A stretch of 38,003 bases of DNA. Origin: Burkholderiales bacterium (lineage in GTDB: Bacteria; Pseudomonadota; Gammaproteobacteria; Burkholderiales; Burkholderiaceae_C). The translations under genes were made by a program, and so were the position numbers. Below the pieces are notes generated by a model, which had not been told where the DNA came from, ran no database searches, and saw only the letters and a list, made by a program, of their open reading frames with translations. The stretch covers positions 1 through 38,003 of the forward strand of contig JAIXTA010000009.1 in the NCBI GenBank assembly GCA_027484405.1, read 5' to 3'. Shown here piece by piece: positions 9,440-18,784 of the stretch; within the stretch, counting starts at the first letter, position 1; the number at the start of each line of letters is the position of its first letter.

Positions 9440-9508
9440 GTATCGGGGCCGGCTTGCAAGGCCGTACGGGTGCAGCCCCGGCGATACTTCGGGCTCCACC
9501 CCGGAGCC
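9440..9508 (+). promoter_or_regulatory. Structured leader that hides the hemerythrin ribosome binding site
   Basis: The gap 9285-9514 has an AT-rich stretch near 9375-9400 that could hold a promoter, followed by a GC-rich folded leader. GTATCG (9440-9445) pairs with CGATAC (9482-9487) and continues with GGG (9446-9448) against CCC (9477-9479), enclosing a small GGC/GCC hairpin. A second hairpin pairs GGCTCC (9492-9497) with GGAGCC (9503-9508). The GGAG in its 3' arm is the only Shine-Dalgarno for the ATG at 9515. The layout suggests translational control. It does not match a riboswitch class I recognise. Confidence 0.45.
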
Positions 9509-9514
9509 TGAAAC

Positions 9515-9994
9515 ATGTCTGCTTTGCCCTGGTCCGACGCGCTCGCGCTCAATGAGCCCCATCTGGACAGCACGCACCAGGAGTTCGTCGAGCTGCTCGG
9601 CGCGCTGGAACGCAGCCTGGACCCAGCCACAGTCGGCAGCGCCGGTTTTGCGAATGCATCTGCTGCCTTGCAGGCCCTCGTCAGCCATTGCGAGTCGCAC
9701 TTCGGCATGGAAGAGACCTGGATGCGCGCCATGGGCTTCGAGGACGGCAACTGCCACTTCACGCAGCATCGCCAGGTGCTGGAGGTGGCGCGCGACGTGC
9801 TGGCGCGCATCGAGCACGAGCCTGCGGACGAGGTGCAGGGCTATCTGGAGCGCCTGGTGCTCGGCCTGGCCGAATGGTTCCCGATGCACGCCCAGCAGAT
9901 GGACGCCGCACTCGTCTATGCCATGCAGGAACTGAAGCTCGAGCCGCAGGCGCTGAAGCTCGAGCCGCAGGCGCTTGTCGCAAGCGCTGCCTGA
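9515..9994 (+). CDS. Bacteriohemerythrin
   Basis: This 159-residue cytoplasmic protein has a full hemerythrin domain, which binds O2 at a non-haem di-iron centre. All seven expected ligands are visible at standard spacing: H21, H62 and E66 (HFGME), H81 and H85 (HFTQH), H125 and D130 (HAQQMD). The opening PWSDALALNEPHLDSTHQEF is typical of bacterial hemerythrins. The C-terminus after residue 135 carries an exact doubled heptapeptide LKLEPQA. The family serves in oxygen storage, sensing or protection of oxygen-sensitive enzymes; which applies here is unknown. GGAG lies 8 bases before the ATG. The gene stands alone between the LytTR pair and a convergent operon. Confidence 0.95.
   Translation: MSALPWSDALALNEPHLDSTHQEFVELLGALERSLDPATVGSAGFANASAALQALVSHCESHFGMEETWMRAMGFEDGNCHFTQHRQVLEVARDVLARIEHEPADEVQGYLERLVLGLAEWFPMHAQQMDAALVYAMQELKLEPQALKLEPQALVASAA
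9932..9973 (+). repeat. Exact 21-bp tandem duplication inside the hemerythrin gene
   Basis: CTGAAGCTCGAGCCGCAGGCG occurs twice head to tail (9932-9952 and 9953-9973), encoding LKLEPQA twice beyond the hemerythrin fold. A perfect 6-bp hairpin (GCGCTT-GTCGC-AAGCGC, 9971-9987) follows directly across the end of the gene. An in-frame repeat like this can expand or contract by replication slippage. Confidence 0.85.
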
Positions 9995-10046
9995 GCGTCT
10001 TCGCGCTCCACGGGGGCGCGTCAAGCGCTGCCTGTCGCGCACCCGG

Positions 10047-10286
10047 TCAGCGGCGCATGCGCGCAACCCCGGCGCTGGCGCTGCGGCGCGTTCGACGGAC
10101 GGTCGGGGCCACCTGCACCCGGCGCAGCGGCGCGCAGCCGGCCTCGTGCAGTCCGGCAGAGCGGGGCGCCGCGTGCAGGCGGGCACCGCGGGCCACATAG
10201 TCGAGCGCCGTGTCGGCCAGCTGCGCCAGCAGCGCCATGTCGCCTGCGTCAGTCGGCAGGGTGTTCGGTGCAGGTACGGGGTTCAT
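10047..10286 (-). CDS. Small unrecognised protein (79 aa), last gene of a minus-strand operon
   Basis: No family is recognised. The ATG at 10286 is supported by a strong AGGAGG Shine-Dalgarno 7 bases upstream, and by a 4-base ATGA overlap with the stop of the preceding gene, so it is very likely translated. The first 40 residues include a short helix-like stretch (DMALLAQLADTALDYVARGA). The C-terminal half is Arg-rich (RRVQVAPTVRRTRRSASAG) with no membrane segment, suggesting a basic, possibly nucleic-acid- or membrane-surface-binding tail. It converges with the hemerythrin gene, 52 bases away. Confidence 0.6.
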   Translation of the reverse strand: MNPVPAPNTLPTDAGDMALLAQLADTALDYVARGARLHAAPRSAGLHEAGCAPLRRVQVAPTVRRTRRSASAGVARMRR

Positions 10287-10756
10287 TGCTGCGCCTCCTG
10301 CAGCCAATGCAGGCTGTGCGGTGCACGAGGCGCGCGGTAGCCCGGAATCCCCGCCGGCAGGGCGCGGCGGCTGGCGGCATGGCGCCGGGTGCTTGAAGCG
10401 CAGCGGCCCTTGCGCGTGACCTGCCCGGATTCAGCTGCGGGGCTGGCCGTGCTGTCGGCGGTGTTGCCCGCCCCCCGTTGAACCGCGACGCCAGGTGCTC
10501 CCGGCGGCACGCGCCCGGCCGCCTCCCGGCGCAGCGCATCGGCCAGCCGCCACAGATTCACGGGCACCAACGCCAGGTGCAGCGCCAGCACCGGCATCAG
10601 TTGCGCATGAAGCCCGTAGGCAATGAAGCTGGCATTGGCGGCCAGCGCGATCATGCGCAGGCGCCGCATGTCGCTGCAGATGAAGGTGCACAGGGTCAGC
10701 AGCGCAGCGGCCCAGCCCAGCAGTTCACTCAGGGCGGATGAGTGCAAGGTGATCAT
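10283..10756 (-). CDS. Small membrane protein, YgjV-like
   Basis: This 157-residue protein has an N-terminal half (residues 5-75) that is a compact membrane domain with three hydrophobic stretches (LLGWAAALLTLCTF, LRMIALAANASFIAYGL, LMPVLALHLALVPVNLWRL). The order and motifs resemble the YgjV/inner-membrane protein family and the membrane lead found in some cyclic-nucleotide-binding proteins. The C-terminal half is a low-complexity Arg/Ala/Pro-rich tail with no recognisable fold. The ATG at 10756 was chosen because AAGGAG lies 6-7 bases upstream; a Met five codons earlier lacks this. It overlaps the downstream gene by 4 bases and lies 19 bases after the upstream one. Family resemblance is from memory and moderate. 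Confidence 0.72.
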   Translation of the reverse strand: MITLHSSALSELLGWAAALLTLCTFICSDMRRLRMIALAANASFIAYGLHAQLMPVLALHLALVPVNLWRLADALRREAAGRVPPGAPGVAVQRGAGNTADSTASPAAESGQVTRKGRCASSTRRHAASRRALPAGIPGYRAPRAPHSLHWLQEAQQ

Positions 10757-10775
10757 GACGTTCTCCTTCATCCAC

Positions 10776-11156
10776 TCAAAAGCGGTGCCATGCGATCAGC
10801 AGCGAGGTGACCAGGCACATCGCTGCATTGCCGGCGTTGACCAGGATGGCCTTGTTGCAGCGGCGCTGGTTGTGCTCGTAGAGCCAGAGGCTCATGGTCA
10901 CGTTGGCGCCGAGCCAGGTCAGCCAGGTGATCAGCGAGTGCTGGCTGGAGTCGCCGCTTCTGTGGATGGCCCAGATCGTCGGGATGTACGAGAACACCCG
11001 CACCGAGTTGAAGAGGGTGAACGCCCAGGTGAGCACCGTCAGGTAGCGCGTGCGCGGGCCGGTTGTGCGCTGTGCCGCCGGCGGATCGATCGGCTCGCTC
11101 CCGGTGTGCGGCGTGGCCAGTGCGCCGGGGCAGGCGCGCAGTTCGCTCGTGTTCAT
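10776..11156 (-). CDS. Small membrane protein of unknown function (126 aa)
   Basis: After a soluble lead of 35 residues there are three hydrophobic segments: YLTVLTWAFTLFNSVRVFSY, then LITWLTWLGANVTMSLWLY and AILVNAGNAAMCLVTSLLIA. The motif SYIPTIWAI before the second segment recalls the Pro-containing kink of PQ-loop (SemiSWEET-like) transporters, but no PQ dipeptide is present and the match is weak. The start overlaps the stop of the upstream lipoprotein gene by 4 bases (ATGA), so translation is coupled. It forms one operon with the lipoprotein, the YgjV-like protein and the 79-residue protein. Real gene; function unknown. Confidence 0.72.
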   Translation of the reverse strand: MNTSELRACPGALATPHTGSEPIDPPAAQRTTGPRTRYLTVLTWAFTLFNSVRVFSYIPTIWAIHRSGDSSQHSLITWLTWLGANVTMSLWLYEHNQRRCNKAILVNAGNAAMCLVTSLLIAWHRF

Positions 11157-11626
11157 CGCGTCACCAGCCAGGTGTTGTGGATGCCGGCCTCCGCCAGCTG
11201 GTCGACCAGTGCAGCGCTCGCTCGCAGCGCCGTGCCTTCAATCAGCACGGGGGCATCGGCTGGCAAGCCGCGGTCCTTGAGCAGGGCGCCGACCTGAGTC
11301 CTCGCAGCCGCAATGGCGTCTGCATCGCTGCCGACCAGGGCGTAGCGCAGCAGGCCCTCCGGCATGGCCTGCTCCAGCTGCCTGGCCTGGGCCTGCGTGG
11401 CATACCGACCGGCCCGGGTCTGCGCACCGCCGTCCGCGGGGACGGCCTGCGGCGCACTGGGCAGCACACTGCCATCATCGGCCAGCAGGGGGGCGACCCC
11501 TGCCACGGCAACGGGCGTCTCGGCCCGACCGACCGGGCCCATGCCTGCCGGCAGGTCGCTACCGCCGCAGGCTGCCAGCAGCAGCGTCAGCAGGGGCCAG
11601 AGTCTGGGTTTTGGAGCGTGCTTCAT
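11153..11626 (-). CDS. Putative lipoprotein, first gene of the operon
   Basis: This 157-residue protein has a clear type II signal peptide: positive lead MKHAPKPRLW, hydrophobic core, and lipobox LAAC with the lipidated Cys at residue 20. After a low-complexity linker, residues 85-157 form a soluble domain (QARQLEQAMPEGLLRYALVG and onward) with alternating Ala-rich helices, reminiscent of OmpA-like or SPOR-like periplasmic domains but not assignable. The ATG at 11626 is chosen for AGGAGG about 7 bases upstream; the frame is open further but without a signal peptide. It is divergent from the SARP-type regulator gene, with a 201-base shared control region. Confidence 0.75.
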   Translation of the reverse strand: MKHAPKPRLWPLLTLLLAACGGSDLPAGMGPVGRAETPVAVAGVAPLLADDGSVLPSAPQAVPADGGAQTRAGRYATQAQARQLEQAMPEGLLRYALVGSDADAIAAARTQVGALLKDRGLPADAPVLIEGTALRASAALVDQLAEAGIHNTWLVTR

Positions 11627-11685
11627 GAGGGGCCTCCTGGGGGCGGGCACCGGCGGCGCCGGCATGGAATGCAAGGTAGGCAGAG

Positions 11686-11738
11686 GGCGTTTCGCCGGCG
11701 TTTCGTCGCGGTGTACGCCCGACAGCCGGGCGAAACGC
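11686..11738. promoter_or_regulatory. 11-bp-period repeats between the lipoprotein operon and the SARP-like gene
   Basis: GGCGTTTCGCC (11686-11696) is followed with no gap by GGCGTTTCGTC (11697-11707), a two-copy direct repeat of exactly 11 bp. A third copy in inverted orientation, GGGCGAAACGC, sits at 11728-11738, so GCGTTTCGCC and GGCGAAACGC also form a perfect 10-bp inverted repeat. SARP and other OmpR-type winged helices bind direct repeats with an 11-bp period. This is a candidate operator controlling both directions, by inference. Confidence 0.5.
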
Positions 11739-11827
11739 TTGCGGGCGCCGGGCTGCGGCCGATACCGCAAACGCAGGCGGGGGCCGGTCTGGTCTCAGGC
11801 AATCTGCTGCAGCGATACTTGGCGGCC

Positions 11828-14800
11828 ATGGCCCTGATCGACCCCGCGCCCGTCTCCAGCGCAATCGCGCTGCGCCTGCTTGGCCCTGCGGCCCTGTCTG
11901 TCGGCGGACGCGAAACGGCATTCACGGCCGAGCGCCCCTACCAGCTGCTGGCCTACCTGGCCGTGAAGGGCGGCTGGGTGCCGCGCGACGAGCTGGCCGA
12001 GCTGCTCTACCCGGACCGCGGCATCGAGGCGGCGCGCAGCAACCTGCGCAAGGTGCTGCTGCTGGCGCGGCGCATCGCGGGTGTGGAGGGCATGACCGGC
12101 ATCGAGCAGCAGGGCGAAATGCTGCGCTGGACGCCCGATTCCGACATGCAGCGTTTCGAGCAGGCCTGCAAGGCTGGCCGCCTGGCCGAGGCCGTGGCGC
12201 TGTACGCCGGCCCGCTGCTGCAGGGCCTGGATCGGGGCTGGTCGGCGGTCGGGGCCGACTGGCTGATGACCGAGCGAATCCGTCTTGAAGCGCGCTGGCA
12301 TGACGTGGCGCTGCGCCAGTTGCGCGTGCTCAGCACAGACGAGGGCGACCCGGCGGCGGCCGAGGCCCTGGCCCAGGCCCTGTTGCGTCACGACCCGCTG
12401 GACGATGAAGCCATGCAGGCGCTGGTGCTGGCGCAAAGCCGCCAGGCGCGCCCGGCCGAGGCGCTCGGCCAGCTGGCCGGGTACAGCGAGCGCCTCGCGG
12501 GCGAACTGGGCCTCGCGCCCTCGGCGGCCCTGCAGCAGCTCGGTACGGCCCTGCGCAGCGGCGAACCTGTCCACGCCCTGGCCCGGCCCGCGCAAACCGA
12601 TGATGGCGGCTTGATCGGCCGCCGGCATGAACTCGCGCTGATCCGCGAGCGCCTGGCGCGGCCGGACTGTCGCCTGCTCACCATCCTCGGCCCCGGCGGC
12701 ATGGGCAAGACGGCGCTGGCGCGCAGCGTGACCGATGCCGACGCGCCCGGTGCCACCGGCATCTGGGTCGCGCTGGACGGCGTGGACACGCTGGATGATG
12801 TGCCCTCACGCATTGCGGCAGCCCTGGGCCTGAACCTGCGCGCCCAGGCGGACTCGTGGGCGGCGCTCGCCCAGGCCCTGAACCCGCTCCTTGCCCATGC
12901 GGACACCGGCGGCTGCCTGCTCGTGCTCGACAACCTCGAACACCTGCCCCTGGCCGCGCCGCTGAACCGGCTGCTGGCTGATGTACCGGCACTGCGCATC
13001 CTGGCTACCTCGCGCGTGGCGCTGGGCCTGGCCTGCGAATGGCGCCTGCCACTGGGCGGCCTGCCCCTGCCCGACGAGGACGAGCGCGACGTGGAGGTGC
13101 TGCGCGCCAACGATGCCGTGCGCCTGTTCGAGCGCCACGCCCTGCCGCTGGCGCCAGACTTCCGCCTGGCGCAGGAGGCGGCCGAGGTGGTGCGCCTGGT
13201 GCATGCCGTGGAAGGCATGCCGCTGGCGCTGCGGCTGCTTGCGGGCTGGCGCCGCCTGATGCCGGTGCGCGACATCCTGGCCGAGCTGGAGGCGTCCGTC
13301 GAGCTGCTGGAGCCCAGCACGCCGCAGGAGCGCAGCGTGCGCGCCGCCTTCGAGCGCAGCTGGCAGCAGCTCGGGGCCATCGAGCAGCGCGTGCTGGCAC
13401 AGATGGCGCTCTTGCCCGCCCCGCTGGACCGTGCCCTGCTGCGCGCCGTGCTGGCCGCGCCGCTGCCGGTGCTGGCGGCCTTGACGGACCGCTCGCTGGT
13501 GCGGGCCGACGGGGAGGGCCGCTTTTCGCTGCATCCGCTGATCCTGCGCTTTGCCGCCCCGCTGGCCGAGGACGCAGAGCAGGTGCGCGAGCGGCATGCC
13601 CGGCACGTGGCGCGCACGCTCATCCACGCCAGGACCCTGGACGACGACCACACTGGCCATCTGCGTGCCGCCTGGGACTGGGCCGTGGCGCGTGCGGACG
13701 TGCAGCTGCTGGGCGCAGTGCTGGGTCCGCTGGTGCGCCAACTCGTGGGACATGCGCGCTGGCCCGAAGCCTTGCAGCGCCTGCAGACCGCGATGGCCTG
13801 TGCCGACCGATCGGCAGATGCCGACGGTGCAGCGGCCTGGGTGGCGCTGCGGCCGCGCTTGCGCGTGGCGCTGGCCGAGGCCTATTTCGGCATGGGGCAG
13901 CTGGATCGCGCGCAAGCCCAGGCGCACGCGCTGCTGGCGCATGGCGGCGCACCGATCGACCCCGAGGCTGAGGCCGCCGGATCGTCTGTAATGGCGCGGG
14001 TGCATTGGATGCGTGGCGACTACGAGGGCATGCGCGATGCCGTCCGCCGGCAGGTGGCGGTGCTGCAGACCGCCGGGCGGGCGCCGACCGAACTCAGCAA
14101 TGCCATCTGTCTGCTGGGGCTCGCCGAAAAGTGCCTGGGCAACTACGAGGCGGCGCTGAGCCACTACCGGCAGGCCTTCGACGCGATGCGCGCCGATCCC
14201 CATGCCCACGTGGACACGAGCCATCACGTTCGCCTGGGCAATCTGCTGCGTTCCATGGGCCGTTACGAAGAAGGGCTGGCGGTGCTGGAGGAAGGCCGGG
14301 TCGCCGCCCGGGCCGCCCGGCGTCTGGCCGATGAGCCCTACCTGCTCACCAACATCGCGCTCGTGCATGAGTGTCAGGGGCGCCTGGACGCAGCCCTCAC
14401 CCAGGCCGATTTGGCGGTGGACAGCGCGGTGCGCTATGGCGAGCCGCACATCAAGGCGGCTGCGCTGCTGTGCCGGGCGCGCGTAGCCGCCGCCATCGCG
14501 GCGGCGCACGGTACAGACGCCCTTGGTGCCGAGGCTGATATCCGCGCCGCCTTCGCCGTCTGGCGCGAGCTGGGCTCCGAACCCCTGGCCGTGCAGTGCG
14601 TGGCCAGCGCCGGCCTCGTGCTGGCGCAGAAGCCGGGCGCCGACCCGGCGGTCGGGCTGGCGCTGGTGCGCTGGGCCATGGCGCACCCGGCCTTCGTGCG
14701 CTCCGAACAGGAAGACGCACAGACCCGCCTGAGCCGGCTGAACGTTTCGCCCGAGGCCGCCGCCCGGGCCGACGCGCAGCTCGCAGCCGACGCGCCGCTG

Positions 14801-14842
14801 GCGCAGGCCCTGCTGTGCATGCCGGAGTCGTGGCGCCCGTGA
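11828..14842 (+). CDS. SARP-like regulator: BTAD, NTPase and TPR domains
   Basis: This 1004-residue multidomain regulator begins with a winged-helix OmpR-like domain (about 10-90; LRLLGPAALSVGG, RDELAELLYPD). A BTAD helical domain follows (about 95-245). An STAND/NB-ARC-type ATPase comes next, with Walker A GPGGMGKT at 288-295, Walker B CLLVLDNLEHL near 363-373 and sensor RILATSRVAL. The C-terminal third (about 640-980) has TPR-like helices such as YEAALSHYRQAFDAM. Such proteins (AfsR-like) use ligand- and ATP-driven oligomerisation to activate target promoters. The ATG at 11828 is picked because homology-like sequence starts there; the open frame extends far upstream across the divergent operon and is not coding. 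No strong Shine-Dalgarno is visible. The likely target is the divergent lipoprotein operon. Confidence 0.88.
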   Translation: MALIDPAPVSSAIALRLLGPAALSVGGRETAFTAERPYQLLAYLAVKGGWVPRDELAELLYPDRGIEAARSNLRKVLLLARRIAGVEGMTGIEQQGEMLRWTPDSDMQRFEQACKAGRLAEAVALYAGPLLQGLDRGWSAVGADWLMTERIRLEARWHDVALRQLRVLSTDEGDPAAAEALAQALLRHDPLDDEAMQALVLAQSRQARPAEALGQLAGYSERLAGELGLAPSAALQQLGTALRSGEPVHALARPAQTDDGGLIGRRHELALIRERLARPDCRLLTILGPGGMGKTALARSVTDADAPGATGIWVALDGVDTLDDVPSRIAAALGLNLRAQADSWAALAQALNPLLAHADTGGCLLVLDNLEHLPLAAPLNRLLADVPALRILATSRVALGLACEWRLPLGGLPLPDEDERDVEVLRANDAVRLFERHALPLAPDFRLAQEAAEVVRLVHAVEGMPLALRLLAGWRRLMPVRDILAELEASVELLEPSTPQERSVRAAFERSWQQLGAIEQRVLAQMALLPAPLDRALLRAVLAAPLPVLAALTDRSLVRADGEGRFSLHPLILRFAAPLAEDAEQVRERHARHVARTLIHARTLDDDHTGHLRAAWDWAVARADVQLLGAVLGPLVRQLVGHARWPEALQRLQTAMACADRSADADGAAAWVALRPRLRVALAEAYFGMGQLDRAQAQAHALLAHGGAPIDPEAEAAGSSVMARVHWMRGDYEGMRDAVRRQVAVLQTAGRAPTELSNAICLLGLAEKCLGNYEAALSHYRQAFDAMRADPHAHVDTSHHVRLGNLLRSMGRYEEGLAVLEEGRVAARAARRLADEPYLLTNIALVHECQGRLDAALTQADLAVDSAVRYGEPHIKAAALLCRARVAAAIAAAHGTDALGAEADIRAAFAVWRELGSEPLAVQCVASAGLVLAQKPGADPAVGLALVRWAMAHPAFVRSEQEDAQTRLSRLNVSPEAAARADAQLAADAPLAQALLCMPESWRP

Positions 14843-15221
14843 TGACGCATCACAACGTGCTGCAGTGCAAGATGAAGATCAAAAACGGCCAGAAGACATA
14901 CAAACAATACGTTCAAGGTCTTCGGTTTATTGGTGAGCCTTTCGGCGCATTTTCCGGTTGACCGAATAGAAGAAACAATTGATTTCAGCCAGAAAAATCA
15001 CATACGGGCGGTCCGTTCGGGCCGGACTCCGGCACTGGCCACTGCAATCGGTCGCTGAGCGGGACAGAAATCGGCCTGTCGGTGCGGCGGGCACCTGGCC
15101 GGGCGCAGCGCCCCACAGCGTGACGACATGATCGCCTCGCCGAGTGGCGGCATCAGTCTCGTGCGGACGTTCTCAAGCCGTCGGCATTGAAGCTGCGCAG
15201 CAAGCGGGGCTGCCGAAGGGC
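14843..15221. other. Gap between the SARP-like gene and kdpE, no gene seen
   Basis: Bases 14860-15000 are clearly richer in A and T than the flanking genes. Two genes converge here. A weak stem GTCCG...CGGAC occurs near 15010-15030 without a T-run. I see no RNA gene or convincing small reading frame; a minus-strand frame of 75 codons lacks any protein-like composition. Confidence 0.5.
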
Positions 15222-15916
<695 letters not shown>

Positions 15917-15920
<4 letters not shown>

Positions 15921-18676
15921 GTGCGCAGTGTGCCCGAGTCAACGCCGTGATCGGCGTCATTGGGCTCGCCGGGCGTGTCTTCGATGAGGCGGGCCGATGG
16001 CAGGGTCAGCACAAAGCGTGCGCCATGCGGTGCAACACGCTCGGCATGCAGGGTTCCGCCGTGGGCCTTGACGATCAGCGCGCAGAGCGCCAGGCCGAGA
16101 CCGACGCCGGTCACGCTGTCTTCGGTGTTGCCGCGCGCGAACAGTTCAAACAGGCGCGCCGGGTCGCCTTCAGGCAGGCCGGGACCATCGTCCTGGATGA
16201 TCAGCTGTGCCTCCTGCTGTGCCGCACCCAGAACGTGCACGCGTGCCTGCACCAGCAAGTGAACATGGGGCGCAGGGTCGGCTGCGGAGGGTCTGGGGCG
16301 CGCGTACTTGGCTGCGTTGTCCATCAGGTTGACGATCACACGCTCCATGAGCAGGGCGTCCATCTCGATGAGCGGCAGATCGGCCGGTACATCGGCTTTG
16401 AGCACAAAGCGCGCAAGCGGCGCGCGCAGCTGATGCAGCGCGCTGCTGGCCACCTCCTGCAGGCTGTGCCATTCCTTGCGCAGCTTCACCCCACCGGTCT
16501 GCAGGCGCGCCATGTCCAGCAGGTTGCCCACCAGGCGGCTGAGCTGCTCGGCCTCGTCGCCCAGGGTTGCGGCCATGCCTTGCGCCCGGTGCAGGTCGGT
16601 GGCTTGTTCAATCGCCCCCGCCAGCCCGACCATCGCGGTAAGCGGCGTACGCAGATCATGCGACACCGCAGCCAGCAGCGCATTGCGCAGGCGCTCGCCT
16701 TCCATGCTGACCAGCGCGTCCTGCGCCACCTCGACGTAGTGCACCCGCTCCAGCGCCATGGCGACCTGCGCGGCGCAGGCGTCCACGAAGCGGCGCAAGG
16801 GCGGTTCGCGCAGACGATCAAGGTCGGCCATCTGCAGCATCAGCACGCCGCGCACCCGCATCGGGGCCTTCAGAGGGAGATAGCGCGCCGGGCTGGCGGC
16901 CAGTGTGGCCGTGCCGGCTCCGGCCTCCTGCTGGTGATCCAGCACCCATTGCGCCACCGCCAGATCCGCCGAGCTGCCCTCGGCGGCACCCAGGCGCCCC
17001 TGCAGGTCCGGCGTGAGCACCTCGACCTGCGCGTCCAGCAGGCTGCCCAAGTGGCGGCGGCTGATTTCGGCGATCTGTTCAAGCTGCAGCGCCCCGGAGA
17101 GCTCGCGCGCCAGTTCGGCCAGTGCGGTGGCGCGTTGCTCGCGCAGCCCGGCGGCGCGTGCCTGCTCGCGCAGGCGGGCCGCCAGCTGGCCGATCAGCAG
17201 CGCCACGACAAAAAAAATTGCGAACGTGATCAGGTATTGCGGATCGTCGACCGAGAACGTCCAGCGCGGCGGCACAAAGAAGAAGTTGAAGCTCGCCACG
17301 GAGAGCGCTGCGGCCAGCAGACCAGCGGTACGCCCGAGCGTGGCACTTGCGAGCACCACGGCCAGCAGATAGACCATGACCACGTTGGCCAGGTCCAGCG
17401 CGCTGAGCGTCAGGACGGACAGCAGGGTGGTGCCAGCCGTGATGACCGTGGCCCACAGCAGGCGCCAGCCCCATTGCGGGCTCAGCGGGGCGTGTGCGAG
17501 GCGCAGCGTCTGCCCGGGCCGACTCAAACCCACGAGCACCACATCCACGTCCGGCACCCTCTGCAGGAGCGCGGGCACCACGCCCTTGCGCCAGAGCAGC
17601 GCCCAGCGCGGCCGGCCCTGGGAGCCGCAGACGATCTTGGTGACGTTGCGCTGCTTGGCGTAGCCGGCCAGCGTGACCGCTACATCAGGGCCAGGCAGGG
17701 TGACGACCTCAGCACCCAGCGATTCGGCCAGCTGCTGCGCCGCAATGGCGGCCGCCCGCTGGGTTCCGCTCTCGTTGGGGGCATCGACATGCACCGCGAT
17801 CCATTCGCACTGCAGGCGGGATGCCAGGCGTGCGGTTTCGCGGACCAGCTTTTCGTCGTCGCCCGTGCCGCTAATGGCTGCGATCAGGCGCTCGCGCGCT
17901 TCCCAGATCAGCGGGTCCTGCGTCACTCTCAGGCTGTCGCGCCAGGCACGCATCTGTGCGTCCACGCGGTCGGCCGTGCGGCGCAGGGCCATTTCACGCA
18001 GCGCGATCAGATTGCCCTTGCGAAAGAAGTTTTTCGCGGCGCGTTCTGCGGCGTCGCCGAGATAGACCTTGCCGGCGGCCAGCCGCGCCAGCAGCTCATC
18101 GGGCGGTAGATCCACCAGGCGGACTTCGTCGGCCTGATCGAACACCGGGTCCGGCACCGTTTCGTTGACGAGCACACCGGTGATGCCGGCCACCACGTCA
18201 TTCAGGCTGTCGAGGTGCTGCACATTCAGCGCGGTGTAGACGTCGATCCCGGCGGCCAGCAGTTCGTGCACGTCCTGCCAGCGCTTGGCGTGGCGGCTGC
18301 CCTCGACATTGCTGTGGGCCAGTTCGTCCACCACGATCAGCTGCGGCGAACGGGCAAGCGCAGCATCCAGATCAAACTCGGCCAGCAGCCGGCCGCGGTA
18401 TTCGATGCGGCGCGAGGGCAGCATCGGCAGATCGGCCAGCAGCGCGGCCGTTTCGGCGCGGCCGTGGGTTTCGACGATGCCGATCAGGATGTCTCGGCCC
18501 TGGCCCTGCGCGGCGCGCGCGGCCTGCAGCATGGTGTAGGTCTTGCCCACGCCGGCGCAGGCGCCGAAGAAGATGGTCAGCTTGCCGCGGCCTGCAGTCG
18601 CTTCTTCGTGCCGAATGGCATCGAGCAGCTGGTCGGGGTCAGGCCGTACCGGCTCGTGTGGCGGGGTGTCGGTCAT
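15917..18676 (-). CDS. kdpD: KdpD, turgor/potassium sensor histidine kinase
   Basis: This 919-residue inner-membrane sensor kinase controls kdp expression. Domains in order: the N-terminal KdpD domain with a P-loop at 38-46 (GACAGVGKT), a universal-stress-protein-like domain (about 250-370), and four close membrane segments (about 400-500, DUF4118). A GAF-like region follows, then HisKA with H673 in AVSHDLRTPLTAMVG and an HATPase with DDGPGLPEGD and VGLGLAL. The ATG giving MTDTPPHEPV is chosen; the frame extends 30 codons upstream, but that part covers the REP-like spacer. Overlaps kdpE by 4 bases. The gap to kdpC is 108 bases and contains a repeat. Confidence 0.97.
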
Positions 18677-18750
18677 GGCGCTGTGTTCGGCGCTGCAGTG
18701 GTTTCTTGAAAGGCTTTCCGCTTGTCTGGTGCGGCTCTCCAGCCATTTTG

Positions 18751-18780
18751 GCCTGAAGAAGCGCACCAGAAGCGCGTCTT
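18751..18780. repeat. REP-like element, copy B, in the kdpC-kdpD gap
   Basis: GCCTGAAGAAGCGCACCAGA followed by AGCGCGTCTT matches the element at 1739-1770 (GCCTGAAGgtcCGCACCAGgAGCGCGTCTT) at about 26 of 30 positions. Both copies are preceded by CTTGTC and CTCTCCA-like bases. The second arm of the hairpin is less well kept here. It sits between two genes of one operon, as REP elements often do. Confidence 0.45.
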
Positions 18781-18784
18781 GTGC

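Noticed and set aside
9440..9514. A c-di-GMP (GEMM) or fluoride riboswitch
   Set aside because: The hallmark conserved bases of these classes are absent. Only a general structured leader can be claimed.
11063..11827. Upstream extension of the SARP-like frame
   Set aside because: It runs antisense through two genes with good ribosome binding sites and a lipobox. Winged-helix-like sequence begins only after 11828.
12806..14686. A 626-codon minus-strand frame
   Set aside because: It is antisense to the SARP-like gene, with skewed His/Gln/Gly composition and no motif.
15947..18109. A 720-codon plus-strand frame opposite kdpD
   Set aside because: It is the complement of a clearly real, fully conserved KdpD. 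Its translation is His/Gln/Arg-rich low-complexity sequence typical of an antisense frame in high-GC DNA.
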